Assembly: GCA_963693305.1 (NCBI GenBank)
Contig: OY855905.1
Location: forward strand, 4,361,201-4,425,200
Length of the DNA: 64,000 nt
Direction of reading: 5' to 3'
Source of the DNA: Meandrina meandrites
Taxonomy: Eukaryota > Cnidaria > Anthozoa > Scleractinia > Meandrinidae
Of this stretch, positions 29,101 through 37,588 are shown one piece after another. The position numbers were made by a program, and so were the translations under genes. The notes below the pieces were generated by a model. The model was not told the DNA's origin. It saw nothing but the letters and a program-made list of their open reading frames with translations, and searched no databases. The first letter of the stretch is position 1, and each line of letters begins with the position of its first letter.

Positions 29101-30252
29101 AACGACTTTGAAAAGAACTTTTACAAGCTGATGAATAACTCAGTTTTCGGCAAAACCATGGAAAACCTGCGCAACCGAGTAGACATAAAAATAGTCCGCA
29201 GCAATGAGAAAGACAAAATAAGAAAATTGATCGCTAGCCCTTTGTACGCAAGGCACGTAATATTTACAAACGACCTGGTGGGCATTGACATGCACAAAAG
29301 CCGCCTGCTGCTCAACAAGCCGGTCTACACAGGAATGACAATCCTTGACAAAAGCAAGATACTGATGTACGACTTCTTTTACAACCACCTGAAAAAGCAG
29401 TACGGTGAGAAATGCGAGCTCCTGTACACGGACACGGACAGCCTGCTGCTGAAGATAGAAACAGAGGATGTCTACAAAGACATAAAAGAAAACGAAAACT
29501 TCTATGATACATCAGACTACCCGAAGGAGCATCCGCTCCACTCAACAGTGAACAAAAAGGTACTGGGAAAAATGAAAGACGAGTGCGCGGGGACCCCAAT
29601 ATTGGAGTATGTAGGCCTGAGATCAAAGATGTACTCAGTCATGAAGGCAGACGAAAGCAAAAAGGGAATTGACAAAATAAAGAAAGACTTCCCTGAGGCG
29701 GAAATAAAAGAGTGCACCTGCGAAGGAAAAAAAGTGCAGGCAATAATGGCAAAAGACGCAGAGTTGGTCAAAAAAATAAAAAAGAAACATCCGAAAGCAA
29801 AAGTGTCGCAATGCTTTAAGATGATAAAAGTGGACGAAATAAACGTAAAAAAAGCGAAAGGCGTAAAAAAGATCGTTGTTAAGAAACAGATAAAGCATGA
29901 GCAGTACAAGCAGGTGCTGTTCAGCAAAGAGCAGATGTGGCACGGAATGAACATTTTGCGAAGCGAGGGGCACGAAATCTACGGCATGCATGTAAATAAA
30001 ATTTCACTGTCCCCGTTTGATTCAAAGCGCTGGATAGCTGACGACGGGGTAAATACAAAGGCTTACGGGTATAATAACCAGATGGAAGAAATAGAAGCTT
30101 TATTCGCTAATACAGAAATGGAAGAAATAGAATTAACAAATACAGAAATGGAAGAAATGGAAGCTTTATTAGCTACTACAGAAATGGAAGAAATAGAATT
30201 AACAAATACAGAAATGAAAGAAATAGAAGAAGCTTTAAAGCTCTGGAGGTAA
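26104..30252 (+). CDS. Protein-primed family-B DNA polymerase (P2), with endonuclease-VII-like insert
   Basis: This is a 1382-aa polymerase. It has an N-terminal domain with DNECLKWALRAALFP (~203-217) and a C2H2-like finger (CMMCLTGFS...HKKYC, ~325-345). ExoI is YADFEAL (D381, E383). A zinc-rich insert ends in DHCHITGAYRGAAHNACN (~564-581), the HNH/endonuclease-VII signature. ExoII is FHNLKGYDAHH (N599, D604) and ExoIII YVKTDVALL (D751). Motif A is YLDANNLYG (D847), motif B MNNSVFGKTMEN (~1010-1021) and motif C YTDTDSLLL (D1110, D1112). All key acids are present. The last ~55 residues are an imperfect Glu-rich repeat (TEMEEIELTN). The stop overlaps the convergent integrase by 18 bp. Architecture differs clearly from the P1 polymerase. 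Confidence 0.95.
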   Translation: MAAARFSSNVLHKFYGPIAREQNRNLPQPLQPERVPLRDGFKISQSNFQEWLRVWIMDISKTNPNNKDILVFARENKEKYTNLIEQETLKLGSVKVSFGLQVHFEIERDGKTQEMTHYFKEDQPHVFNRDNKELIEQKYEEFMERIKGEIENWSLLGSGWEIESIMTAYVNVAKYQPLRGGTYLPLPAKLANKKAIINVKNKDNECLKWALRAALFPPKDGKDPQRPSKYPVKDGINYKGIDFPTPVKQIDKLEAQNGNLAINVFGWENNCVIVHRISRKEPNVPRINLMLIESGKIQHYCYVKRESALLYDQSKNGNAKHYCMMCLTGFSRADLLENHKKYCNGVNGRPTRIEMPEEGKNILAFQNYHKQMKAPYVIYADFEALVKKIPGCERGPERKNKSYTEKTEWHEACGYSYIVVRSDGEVTGSKVYRGENAVKEFLNGILQEETKIRESLATPKPIVMTAEDWEQYKNASECHICNKRLIKDEFLDSIPVCDHDTGCYCGQSHKGCYYAALKKIKLVGPKRERKEKDKIDQWIANNQEACLFCAEPLLQKNYRDAVKDHCHITGAYRGAAHNACNLKMRIKSKTDQIPIVFHNLKGYDAHHLMQAMSNLKKEVKCVANNMEKYITFSVGGLRFIDSLNFLQGSLDSLVEARLESQVEETPKEALKITSTLSNGSDLLYKKGIYPYEYMDSWAKFSETSLPKKEDFYSKLNDEHIIEYEYAHAKKVWETFDCKTLGDYHDLYVKTDVALLANVFENFRKLCLRQYGLDPAHYFTSPGLSWDALLKKTGVELELLTDHEMHMFVERGIRGGISMVSKRHAKANNPLVSDYDERKPNSYIMYLDANNLYGWAMSKHLPKSGFKWKRVMPTEEEILNKKENAKKGWILEVDLEYPAELHKEHNSYPLAPEKKVVKKENMSDYQNNLIKELDLKIPNSKKLLLTLEDKKDYVVHYENLKFYLKQGMKLKRVKRALEFEQECWMEPYIRMNTEFRKQASNDFEKNFYKLMNNSVFGKTMENLRNRVDIKIVRSNEKDKIRKLIASPLYARHVIFTNDLVGIDMHKSRLLLNKPVYTGMTILDKSKILMYDFFYNHLKKQYGEKCELLYTDTDSLLLKIETEDVYKDIKENENFYDTSDYPKEHPLHSTVNKKVLGKMKDECAGTPILEYVGLRSKMYSVMKADESKKGIDKIKKDFPEAEIKECTCEGKKVQAIMAKDAELVKKIKKKHPKAKVSQCFKMIKVDEINVKKAKGVKKIVVKKQIKHEQYKQVLFSKEQMWHGMNILRSEGHEIYGMHVNKISLSPFDSKRWIADDGVNTKAYGYNNQMEEIEALFANTEMEEIELTNTEMEEMEALLATTEMEEIELTNTEMKEIEEALKLWR
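30085..30240 (+). repeat. Coding minisatellite at the end of P2 PolB
   Basis: The phrase ACAGAAATGGAAGAAATAGA recurs four times with variants, spaced by 27-45 bases, and encodes TEMEEIE(A/L)L. It adds an acidic tail that ordinary PolBs lack. Such repeats are prone to length polymorphism. Confidence 0.75.
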
Positions 30253-31224
30253 TTGTGTGTTTGGAGGCACAACGAGCAGTTCTTCACGCACGAAGCCGCG
30301 CTTGGGCCCGTCATGCAAATAGTAGAGAACGGGCTGATTCGGTTTGGTAAAAGAACGTTCAATGTTGTAAACTTTCAAAGACCAGATTGGATCAGTGGCT
30401 CTTTTCACACCACCTTCAAGCTCGCCAGGTTGGTACAAATACCTAACATTCACAATAGAGGGGAGCTTTTTTTCGCTTTCTCCAACAGGTCTCAAATAAG
30501 GTGTCGATGGCTTTGCATAAACATTTTTTTCTTTGATGGCAACTACAGGTTTCTTGCCGATAAGGCTTGTGACTTCATTGTTCAGAGCGGCTACAACTTC
30601 AGGAAGTCTTTTTACCCACGCCGTGGACCGCTGGCCCTCGCTGCTACGCATTTCAACTGCGTACTGGTGCCCGAACAAGCGCTCAGCCAGGGTGCGGTTA
30701 AAACGTTCAACAATGGCCTGATCACGGTGAATGTCAACTCGCCCGCGCCGAATATATGTTTTGTGATTTTCCATTTCTTTTGTAACAGCGCCCATAAATT
30801 CGCGCCCAGGGTCAACCTGCAGCAGTTCAGGCCATTTCAGAGGCGAGCGCTTATAAATTCTCTTAAAAGCAAGGGCAACTTCATCAGAGTTTTTAGAGGT
30901 CAAGGGTTCAGCCTCTTTGTAGCGGCTAGCCACGTCGACAACGGTGAGTGCGTATTTGAAAACTTTGCGCCCACGGGGTAGTTTGTCATGTGGCAAAAAA
31001 AGAAGATCCGCCTGATGCACTTTGTTGGGTGTAGGAACGTCGAATTTCGGCCGAGGAATGCGCTTCGGCGCTGGGAGGAATATCTGCCAGAGTGCTTGCT
31101 TGAACAGCCACGTTTTTGCGGTTTCTTCTGGTACCTTGGCAGCTTCAGATAATTTTTTGATTGCGGCAAAACCTTTCCAGTAGCCCCCAGGGCTATAGTA
31201 TATCTTTGCGAGTTTGGCATCCAT
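30235..31224 (-). CDS. Retrovirus-type integrase (rve), P2
   Basis: 329 aa with catalytic residues D73 (HQADLLFL), D138 (QVDPGREF) and E173 (IVERFNRTLAE). Nearly collinear with the P1 integrase, with long identical stretches such as NHKT...IRRG and RLFGHQYAVEMRS, and one small insertion after residue 80. The 3' end overlaps the PolB stop. TTATAG directly precedes the ATG. The frame is intact, consistent with an insertion-competent enzyme. Confidence 0.95.
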   Translation of the reverse strand: MDAKLAKIYYSPGGYWKGFAAIKKLSEAAKVPEETAKTWLFKQALWQIFLPAPKRIPRPKFDVPTPNKVHQADLLFLPHDKLPRGRKVFKYALTVVDVASRYKEAEPLTSKNSDEVALAFKRIYKRSPLKWPELLQVDPGREFMGAVTKEMENHKTYIRRGRVDIHRDQAIVERFNRTLAERLFGHQYAVEMRSSEGQRSTAWVKRLPEVVAALNNEVTSLIGKKPVVAIKEKNVYAKPSTPYLRPVGESEKKLPSIVNVRYLYQPGELEGGVKRATDPIWSLKVYNIERSFTKPNQPVLYYLHDGPKRGFVREELLVVPPNTQLPPEL

Positions 31225-31256
31225 CTATAAGTAAGGAATTAAAAAAGTTTAAAATC

Positions 31257-31276
31257 ATGGGGTGTGAAACCCCACC
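31257..31276. repeat. Hairpin motif related to the P1 dispersed hairpin
   Basis: ATGGGGTGTGAAACCCCACC, with a TGGGGT/ACCCCA stem, lies in the short gap after the 140-aa gene. It shares the GGGGTGTG leader with P1 copies, but it is the only copy I found in P2. Confidence 0.4.
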
Positions 31277-31277
31277 A

Positions 31278-31700
31278 CTAAAGGAAACGGAAGGCAGCGT
31301 AGCCCAAAGCAAGAGCCCCGGCGCCCACGAACATGAGTTCACCATTTTTTTGCTGCTGGCTTGGTTGATAGAAATCTGAGAACTTGGGTTCTTTGGGGGG
31401 TATCATTTGTTTGTCAGGGTGCGCTTTGTTATACAGTTTGAAGGCGTAGTCAGTGTTAGTAAAGTTCTGCTTGGCCTGCGCCTTTATTTGCGTGTTAGTC
31501 GCAATCCAGTCTAGAAGTTTGGTGCGGTCACGGGAGTATTTGGCGTAAGCCGCTTGATATGCCTCGAGAGCTTTGTCATGTCGTACTTTTTCATCAAGTG
31601 CAGCGTCACCTCCGCCAAGTGCCTTTGCAAGATAATTGCCGCCAATAAAAGCAGCAGCATTCAATATAGCCCCACCAGCCATAATCGCGATACTTGCCAT
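31278..31700 (-). CDS. Small membrane-associated protein, unknown (P2)
   Basis: 140 aa with an N-terminal Ala/Gly-rich hydrophobic segment (IAIMAGGAILNAAAFIGG), a charged helical middle with DEKVRHDKALEAYQAAYAKYSRDR and WIATNTQIKAQAK, and a C-terminal hydrophobic segment (GALALGYAAFRFL). I recall similar proteins from cnidarian Polinton-like clusters but know no function. Probably a virion membrane or minor capsid component. TATATAACACA lies before the ATG. Confidence 0.7.
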   Translation of the reverse strand: MASIAIMAGGAILNAAAFIGGNYLAKALGGGDAALDEKVRHDKALEAYQAAYAKYSRDRTKLLDWIATNTQIKAQAKQNFTNTDYAFKLYNKAHPDKQMIPPKEPKFSDFYQPSQQQKNGELMFVGAGALALGYAAFRFL

Positions 31701-31740
31701 TGTGTTATATAACAGAGCAGAGTTTTTTCAAATAATTAAT

Positions 31741-31962
31741 TTACATGCTGGTGGGAAGGATTTTTTGGTCCTCGAGGTACTGTTTGAGCGCAATGCTACC
31801 TGCCATGACGGCGGTGAACTTCACATAGTTCATAGCACTGCTGCTTGGGTCAGAAGTAAAATTCTCTTTCACAACCTTTTTTGCGACCCAACCTATGCCG
31901 GCGACTAAACCAGTGAGCGTAGCCGCATCCGTGATTGTTTTAACAAGCTTGTTGTCTGACAT
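31741..31962 (-). CDS. Small membrane protein, 73 aa (P2)
   Basis: Two hydrophobic helices (LTGLVAGIGWVAKK and YVKFTAVMAGSIALKQYL) with a short linker containing TSDPSSSAMN. It sits between other small membrane-type genes in the same orientation. Function unknown. The start-proximal motif is weaker here (TATACTT about 15 bases upstream). Confidence 0.65.
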   Translation of the reverse strand: MSDNKLVKTITDAATLTGLVAGIGWVAKKVVKENFTSDPSSSAMNYVKFTAVMAGSIALKQYLEDQKILPTSM

Positions 31963-32009
31963 TATTTTGTAAGTATAGAAATGGAAACATACAAAAGTTT
32001 AAATCAAAA

Positions 32010-32171
32010 TTAATTATTTGTCTCTTCTTCCGCGTCAGGGTTATACAATGTAGCATTCAAAAGATCACGGACCGTATGAAAAACCTTCACGTTAAAGTCG
32101 TACCACATCAGTCCGATTCCAAAAATGGCCGCGGTTGAGATAAGAACTTGGGGAACATCAACTTTCTTCAT
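32010..32171 (-). CDS. Single-pass membrane mini-protein, 53 aa (P2)
   Basis: A short ORF encoding MKKVDVPQVL followed by a hydrophobic helix (ISTAAIFGIGLMWYDF) and an acidic tail (NPDAEEETNN). It has CATATATC directly before the ATG, the same position as in neighbouring genes, and fits the spacing of the cluster. It is probably real despite its size. Confidence 0.6.
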   Translation of the reverse strand: MKKVDVPQVLISTAAIFGIGLMWYDFNVKVFHTVRDLLNATLYNPDAEEETNN

Positions 32172-32209
32172 GATATATGATACAGGTAATAATATTAATT
32201 CGTAAATAT

Positions 32210-32636
32210 TTAATCCAAATGTTTTACACCTCTGGGCTGTGTCACGCGAGCAGGCTGTGGATCAGGTGTCTTTTTGCGAACAGGTTGTGGCTCAGGTGTC
32301 TTGTTGCTAAATGCGGCCTTGAGCTCTTCACGTTTGTAATAAATCCCGATTAGTGAAACGATTAAACTTCCAACAGCAATCCATTGAGTGGTGCTGAGAA
32401 TGCTATTTTTTTCTTCTGTACTCTTTGGGGTTTCGTCAGCAATAGGTGGGTCTGGCTCAGAAACCGGGGCAGCGGCCTTTGTCTTGTTGTTTGCGATTAT
32501 AATAGCAGCCTCAGCTGCTGCTTTTTTCTGTTGTTCACGGGCTAGCCGCGTTCTTTCAGCAACCAATTTGCCTGCAGCCACACGCTTGGGATTTTTTGCA
32601 CTCTGCGGGGCTGTAGTTGGAGTTGGAGTTGTTTGC
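32210..32636 (-). pseudogene. Membrane protein truncated at its 5' end by the capsid deletion (P2)
   Basis: The open frame extends upstream to about 32640 without an ATG. The first start-like codon at 32581 is a GTG. It encodes a Thr/Pro-rich stretch, a basic segment (KNPKRVAAGKLVAERTRLA) and an Ala-rich helix. One transmembrane helix (TQWIAVGSLIVSLIGIYY) is followed by a KREELK and a repeated TPEPQPVRKK/TPDPQPARV tail. The N-terminal part and start codon appear lost at the junction with the capsid fragment. Confidence 0.65.
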
Positions 32637-33161
32637 CCCGTGGTCGTTCAAAATCTGGTGGTCAAGGCGTATCCTGTATTTTGATCCGTAAATTCCGTTC
32701 AGTTTGTTTTCTGCAGCGACGCTTGAGGTCTTCTTATCACCCGAGTTTGAGCGAATTTTGTTGAGGTCCTCACTCTGGATTCCATCTTGCAGCATGTTGT
32801 CGCGCTCCTCCTGCGATAGGAAGAGATCCTCGAATATCTTGTAAATGTCATAACCAACTGTGTCCTGCAGTATGGTACCAGAGTACTTCACAACAAGTTT
32901 GTCAACTAGCGCCCGTCCAACATTGTCTACTAGAAAGTTGTTGGCATGGCCTCCGCTCAAATCGATGTTGAAGCGCAGCGCAAGTGAGCCGGGAACAATG
33001 ACCTCGTTTTCATTCAGATTGGGCACCGAAACATAAAGCGTTTCCCCCGGATTGGCTTCTGTTCGCTCGAAAGTTATGCGTTTTACCGCGCGCTCCGCTT
33101 TCAACGCACCGAGAGTTTTCTCACTTCGTGTTGGCCGGAGGTTTTCCTGTACACCGTCCAT
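32637..33161 (-). pseudogene. Major capsid protein, N-terminal ~175 residues only (P2)
   Basis: The frame starts MDGVQENLRPTRSEK and contains capsid landmarks PGSLALRFNIDLSGG, ALVDKLVVKYSGT and KYRIRLDHQILNDHG, as in the first jelly-roll of Polinton capsids. After residue ~175 it passes out of frame into the downstream membrane gene and ends at 32556. More than half of the expected capsid protein is missing. The deletion is clean and both sides otherwise look undamaged. Confidence 0.8.
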
Positions 33162-33242
33162 TATTGTAAAGAATATAAAATATTCAATTAAAAAATTTCA
33201 ATTGTAAATATAAAATCACTTCATCAACTTTGTTGATATTCG

Positions 33243-34442
33243 ATGGCAGAAGGTGGTGGCTTTGGCGAAACAGATCCTCTCATGGAACATACAGATGATC
33301 GCAATAACGACGATGATGGCGACACAACAGGACCGTTTGATCCAGGCTCCGCGTCGACACCCGGACGTAGAGAACGAATACGTTTGAGAAATACCACGAT
33401 GAATAGGCCGCCTGAGCGCGGCTCACATACTGCAGAAACCTCTTTTATCGAGGGTAGTGGTAATCTTACAAGGGAATTTCAGTTACAAGAGGCGCAAAAT
33501 AAGATAAAATACTATTTCCCAGAATATAATGAAAGCATTGATTTGTCTATAAACAATCGTGGCAAAATCATTGCGAAAGGACCCCGAGGTGGAGACATTG
33601 AAGTTTTTAAATCAGACAAAAAATCACTTCTTTCTACTTTCATAAATAGATTTAAAACAAACCTTGGCTTTAAAAGAGAAGACTTCTTGGACAAACAGAA
33701 AAAAGAAAAGGGAAAATGGGAAAAATATATTGCCGATAAACAAAAAATTTCAAAAGATACCTCAAAAGACAGTTCAGAAAGAGCTTTGGCAGAGCGGAAC
33801 ATAAAAAAGGCAAAAGAAGAAATAGCGAAAATTGATTATCAAATAAATGCTGTTGAAAATCAGATACTTGGACAAGAAACAAGAATTCCAGAAGCACCCA
33901 CTTTACAAGAATTCCAACAACAGGAAGCAGAAAGGCAAGAAAGGGAAGAAGAAATACGACAAGAAAGACAAAAACAAGAAGAAATTGCAAACGACGAAAA
34001 CACGCCACAAGCAGAAAGACAGCAAGCTCGTGAAAGAGTTGATGATTTAGATCAAGAAATAAATGAAATAGAGAATGAAAGAGAAGAAGAGATCGAAAGG
34101 TTGTCCTTAACAGACAAATTAAGAGAAAAGGTTAAAGAGATTTTCAAAAAGTATGGCTTCACCGTCACAGCAGTTTTGCTTGCCGTTGGCACGACTATTG
34201 GCGTCATTCTGAGCTCTCTCTCAAACGGGCTTAAGGCTGTTGCAAAGGGTGTTGGCAATGGCCTTCAAACGCTCGGCAAAAAAATAGCTGGCATTCTGCC
34301 TGGACTACTTGGCTCAATTGTCAGCTTTGTGTTTCGCGCGGCCGGTCAGGTGATCAGCTTTCTTGGCAAAAATGCTTGGCTGTTGATTGTCGGTGTGGCC
34401 GTCTTTCTTTTCGAGCAAGTTAAAAAGCGTAGTGAGCGGTGA
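33243..34442 (+). CDS. Coiled-coil protein with membrane-active C-terminus (P2)
   Basis: 399 aa. An acidic, disordered N-terminus is followed by a folded segment (IKYYFPEYNESIDLSI...GDIEVF). Next comes a long charged coiled coil (~145-295, rich in EEIRQERQKQEE). The C-terminal ~100 residues have Gly-rich hydrophobic helices (VTAVLLAVGTTIGVILSSL, GILPGLLGSIVSFVFRAAG, WLLIVGVAVFLFEQV) ending in KKRSER. I recall this C-terminus from cnidarian element proteins. Spike, fusion or membrane-anchoring roles are possible but unproven. It overlaps the convergent gene at its 3' end by 23 bp. Confidence 0.7.
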   Translation: MAEGGGFGETDPLMEHTDDRNNDDDGDTTGPFDPGSASTPGRRERIRLRNTTMNRPPERGSHTAETSFIEGSGNLTREFQLQEAQNKIKYYFPEYNESIDLSINNRGKIIAKGPRGGDIEVFKSDKKSLLSTFINRFKTNLGFKREDFLDKQKKEKGKWEKYIADKQKISKDTSKDSSERALAERNIKKAKEEIAKIDYQINAVENQILGQETRIPEAPTLQEFQQQEAERQEREEEIRQERQKQEEIANDENTPQAERQQARERVDDLDQEINEIENEREEEIERLSLTDKLREKVKEIFKKYGFTVTAVLLAVGTTIGVILSSLSNGLKAVAKGVGNGLQTLGKKIAGILPGLLGSIVSFVFRAAGQVISFLGKNAWLLIVGVAVFLFEQVKKRSER

Positions 34443-36171
34443 TAAATGCAAAAAGAGCGCCGCCGGCAATAAGATAGACTTTATTATTCTCATGCGCTGT
34501 GGGCTTTGCTGTAACTTGTGTTGCCTGCACAGGTTCGATTTTTTCTGGCTGTGCGGGAACGACAGGTGGTTTTTTATCAGAAGTATGACCTATTGGTCTT
34601 TTTACTTTTGACGGACCCCCGCTCATGTTTGTTACGCCCACTTTTTTTGTGCTCTTATTCACTTCGTCGTTAACCCCGAGCTTCATCCCTGGCACAGCTT
34701 GTTTGAGCTGGTTGTTGTAACCAATCGTACTCTCAGTATTTATCACCATACTCGCAGGCATCAGCCAGGCCCCCGGGCACACAGCAAGGTTAAGCCTCAC
34801 CTTTGCCTCGTCGACTGCAAGTTGGTACCTTTGAACTGACTTTGCCAGATCTGGTTGCCTTATCGCATCTTCCACTAGGACAAGGAACTCACTTTGCGCT
34901 TCCTTTGCGCGCCCTCCTGACCCAAGTATGCTGCTTCTAACGTTCACCTGTGAACCCAAAACACAGTAAACAAACGCCTCTATCGACTGGTTTATTCGCG
35001 ACAAACCCGCCTGGGTCAGACCTTCTGCTACATTGGGACAAAACCAGTCTGCCTGTCCGTAGGCAGCGTCATCTGGCTCGATATAATAAATCAAGTTACC
35101 TTTTGAGCCTGATCCACCTTCGTCTGAGAACTTTTTTGACCCCCCGGGGTAAATGTCTCCCTCTTCTTTAGACGGTCCAATGTTTGACACATAGATGTAA
35201 ACGCTTCCCAGGCCGTGGTTTGCGCCTCTTTTAAAACGAAAATCGCTTGACGGGTCGACTCCGAACTCATTGCATATTCTTTTGTATGAAGCCACGTCGT
35301 ATTTGTTGTTAATCTGGTCAAAAGTAGGGTCGCCAGGCAAAGCGCTTATGCTTTGTATTCCCCCCATCTGAAACAATATTCGCCTGACAGTAAAATATAT
35401 ATGGAACTTGTAAAAAGCTCGCACATTCTCTGGCATAGCATAGTTGTTATCGAAAATTTCGCGACTTATACCACAGCCCGTTGTCGCGCACCAGACAGCA
35501 AAATTCAGCTGCTGTGGCCAATATTTCATATTTGGGCCGGCTAGCCATGTTTTTGACTCTTTCCCTGAATGGTGGGTGAGTTTGGTTTTTTGAAATATCT
35601 CTCTGAACTTTGTTGTGAAATACTGGTCCGGTATTATGTAAATATTCAGTTGGTTATTAAATATTTTTTTCAAACTCGGGGCGGCATCGTGAAAGCCAAC
35701 AGCAGGAATCGGCAAAGAGTCACCTTTTAAACCACTTGGTGTAAGCTGTTGTGGAAAACCTTCTGATGATTGGCCAATACCCAGCGCACTTTTCATTTCC
35801 GGGCTCCAATATTTGCTGTCTGAACCAAAAACGTTTATCAAATTGCCTGGTCCTGCTTTGAAATAAATTTCTGAGGTTGCTGTGTGATCTTTGGCGAAAT
35901 CGGTCTGTGGCTCAAACTTTGATTTATCAGCATTCGGGTATTTTGCATTAAAAGTTTTCCATGCCTTTTGTTCTGCTACTTTGGCAATGCTGTCAGCTTG
36001 TGGTGTCTGAATCCATTTTAGAAGCGCAGATGCGCTGCTGTGCTGTGAAGGCTGAGGGGCCTTGTCTTTTGCTGCTTTGGCAGTTTTATCAGCTTTCGCT
36101 GCACTTTTGGTGTTTTGCTGCCTCGAATAAGCATTCAACCATCCACCACCACCGGTCCATTCATTATCCAT
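34420..36171 (-). CDS. Large unknown protein with C-terminal transmembrane anchor (P2)
   Basis: 583 aa: a Lys/Ala-rich N-terminal region (KSAAKADKTAKAAKDKA), then a large globular part containing NIYIIPDQYFTTKFREIF, a Trp/Cys segment (FAVWCATTGCG) and a KFHIYFTVRRILFQMGG helix. GSVYIYVSNIGPS and YYIEPDDAAYGQADW follow. A Pro/Thr-rich linker and one terminal hydrophobic helix (VYLIAGGALFAFITAHYAF) end the protein. No family recognised. Size and anchor suggest a virion surface or fibre-like role in place of the P1 collagen-like fibre; this is a guess. Confidence 0.65.
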   Translation of the reverse strand: MDNEWTGGGGWLNAYSRQQNTKSAAKADKTAKAAKDKAPQPSQHSSASALLKWIQTPQADSIAKVAEQKAWKTFNAKYPNADKSKFEPQTDFAKDHTATSEIYFKAGPGNLINVFGSDSKYWSPEMKSALGIGQSSEGFPQQLTPSGLKGDSLPIPAVGFHDAAPSLKKIFNNQLNIYIIPDQYFTTKFREIFQKTKLTHHSGKESKTWLAGPNMKYWPQQLNFAVWCATTGCGISREIFDNNYAMPENVRAFYKFHIYFTVRRILFQMGGIQSISALPGDPTFDQINNKYDVASYKRICNEFGVDPSSDFRFKRGANHGLGSVYIYVSNIGPSKEEGDIYPGGSKKFSDEGGSGSKGNLIYYIEPDDAAYGQADWFCPNVAEGLTQAGLSRINQSIEAFVYCVLGSQVNVRSSILGSGGRAKEAQSEFLVLVEDAIRQPDLAKSVQRYQLAVDEAKVRLNLAVCPGAWLMPASMVINTESTIGYNNQLKQAVPGMKLGVNDEVNKSTKKVGVTNMSGGPSKVKRPIGHTSDKKPPVVPAQPEKIEPVQATQVTAKPTAHENNKVYLIAGGALFAFITAHYAF

Positions 36172-36218
36172 GATCCACTTTTATTATTTAAACAAAATAT
36201 TTTTCTCTAATTATAAAA

Positions 36219-36892
36219 ATGGTTATTCTTACTGTTGTTACAACAGAAAATCCGCATACGGTCTATTTTGACCAACCTATTGAAAACCCAAGCTATATCC
36301 GGGTGTTAAGTTGTTCTCTTTACAATTCGTGGTTTAACTTAAAGGAAGAGGGGGCAATTACTTTAATTTGTTAGATACTGTCGAAAAGCCTTTCAAAGTT
36401 ACTTTTTTGCCGGGCCATTATACACTCGATGCGTTGGCGAGTGAAATCAGAAACAGTTTAAACAAACATAGGGTCCCATTGCAAATAGATGTTAATACTA
36501 TCGCTGGCCAGCTTGTAATCACAAATCCACAGTTTAAAATGATTGTTATTGATTCCAATTTAGGCAATTTACTCAATTTAAACTCTTTTACATTGCTATT
36601 TAAAACGTTCATAAAAAAGCTGAATTCCGCAACGACATATTACATTCATTGCGACCTACTTGACAAAGAACAGAATCTGTTAAATGGCAAACCGTCTACT
36701 GTTTGACAAACTTTTGACATAACAGGAAAACCTTTTGAAAAAGTTTTTTATCAAAGCAGCCCACAACATGTCTTACGCGATGTTTCTGCTGATAAGCATA
36801 TCTCAAATATGACAATTTCTGTCAGGGACCAAAATAATAATCTATTTGACTTTAACGGCTTGCCTCTTCAGTTTCAAATTGAAATAAATTGA
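36219..36892 (+). pseudogene. Penton-like minor capsid protein, broken (P2)
   Basis: The N-terminal piece from the ATG at 36219 ends at a stop near 36373 after a frame change at a G5 run (about 36350). The main body continues in the next frame (FLPGHYTLDALASEIRNSL, then TYYIHCDLLDKEQ). It is interrupted by an in-frame TGA at 36704-36706, after which the C-terminal portion remains open to 36892. Landmarks match the intact P1 gene (17543-18322), especially the IHCDL motif. Two lesions make it non-functional as read. Confidence 0.75.
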
Positions 36893-36919
36893 ACGAAAAA
36901 TATTTTTGTAAATATAACC

Positions 36920-37588
36920 ATGGCATCCAACGTATTACCTACTGCTCCAGCTTATGAACAAACAGAAACACAGACTACACTCTATCCGATTCTTCCAACT
37001 CAGCCAGATAACAATTTTCGTATGCAGAAAGCAAACGAAGTTTTAAAATATTTAAGTGACGAAGTTTCACATTATAGGCTTGTTGCCAAAAAATATAAAA
37101 GAACTAAAACCATTATCAACTATGCTAGCTTTTCTTCTGGCGGTATTAGTGGTTTTCTATCCGCATGTGGAGTAGCAGCTGCTTTTACAGGCATTGGAAT
37201 TCCAGTGGCAATACCAATTGGCTGTGTTGCCTCTTTATTTGGGCTAACAGCTGCTGGGCTAACCGGTTTTTACAAAAAGCTAGAGCCCAAACTTATCAAA
37301 CACTGCAAAATCATGACACTTGCTTTGTCAAAATGCGATAATATCAATCGCATACTGTCAAAATCACTCATTGACGGTAAAATCAGCGATTCTGAGTTTC
37401 AAAGCATTCTTGATGAAAAAGAGAGCTATCGAATTAAGAAGGAAATTCTTCGGAAAGGCACACTTCCCAAGGAAAAAAATAAACAGAGTAGCCCTGACAT
37501 CGAAAAAATACGACAAGAGGCCATGCACGAAGAAAGAATTAGGCTTCAAAAAAAGTTTCTGGGCAGCGCGGTCGACGTTTCGAAATAA
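36920..37588 (+). CDS. Membrane protein family shared with P1 (13001-13504)
   Basis: 222 aa: a Pro/Thr-rich N-terminus (PTAPAYEQTETQT), a helical segment (VLKYLSDEVSHYRLVAKKY), and two hydrophobic Gly/Ala-rich helices (SSGGISGFLSACGVAAAF and IPVAIPIGCVASLFGLTAAGL). A C-terminal SKSLIDGKISDSEFQSILDEK motif matches DDGEISDGEYQDIEKKY of P1. It is longer than the P1 copy at both ends. TATAACC directly precedes the ATG. It may be a virion membrane-interacting protein. Confidence 0.75.
   Translation: MASNVLPTAPAYEQTETQTTLYPILPTQPDNNFRMQKANEVLKYLSDEVSHYRLVAKKYKRTKTIINYASFSSGGISGFLSACGVAAAFTGIGIPVAIPIGCVASLFGLTAAGLTGFYKKLEPKLIKHCKIMTLALSKCDNINRILSKSLIDGKISDSEFQSILDEKESYRIKKEILRKGTLPKEKNKQSSPDIEKIRQEAMHEERIRLQKKFLGSAVDVSK

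Noticed and set aside
36700..36710. TGA readthrough or recoding in the P2 penton gene
   Set aside because: The gene also has an upstream frameshift and the capsid gene is truncated, so decay is the simpler explanation.
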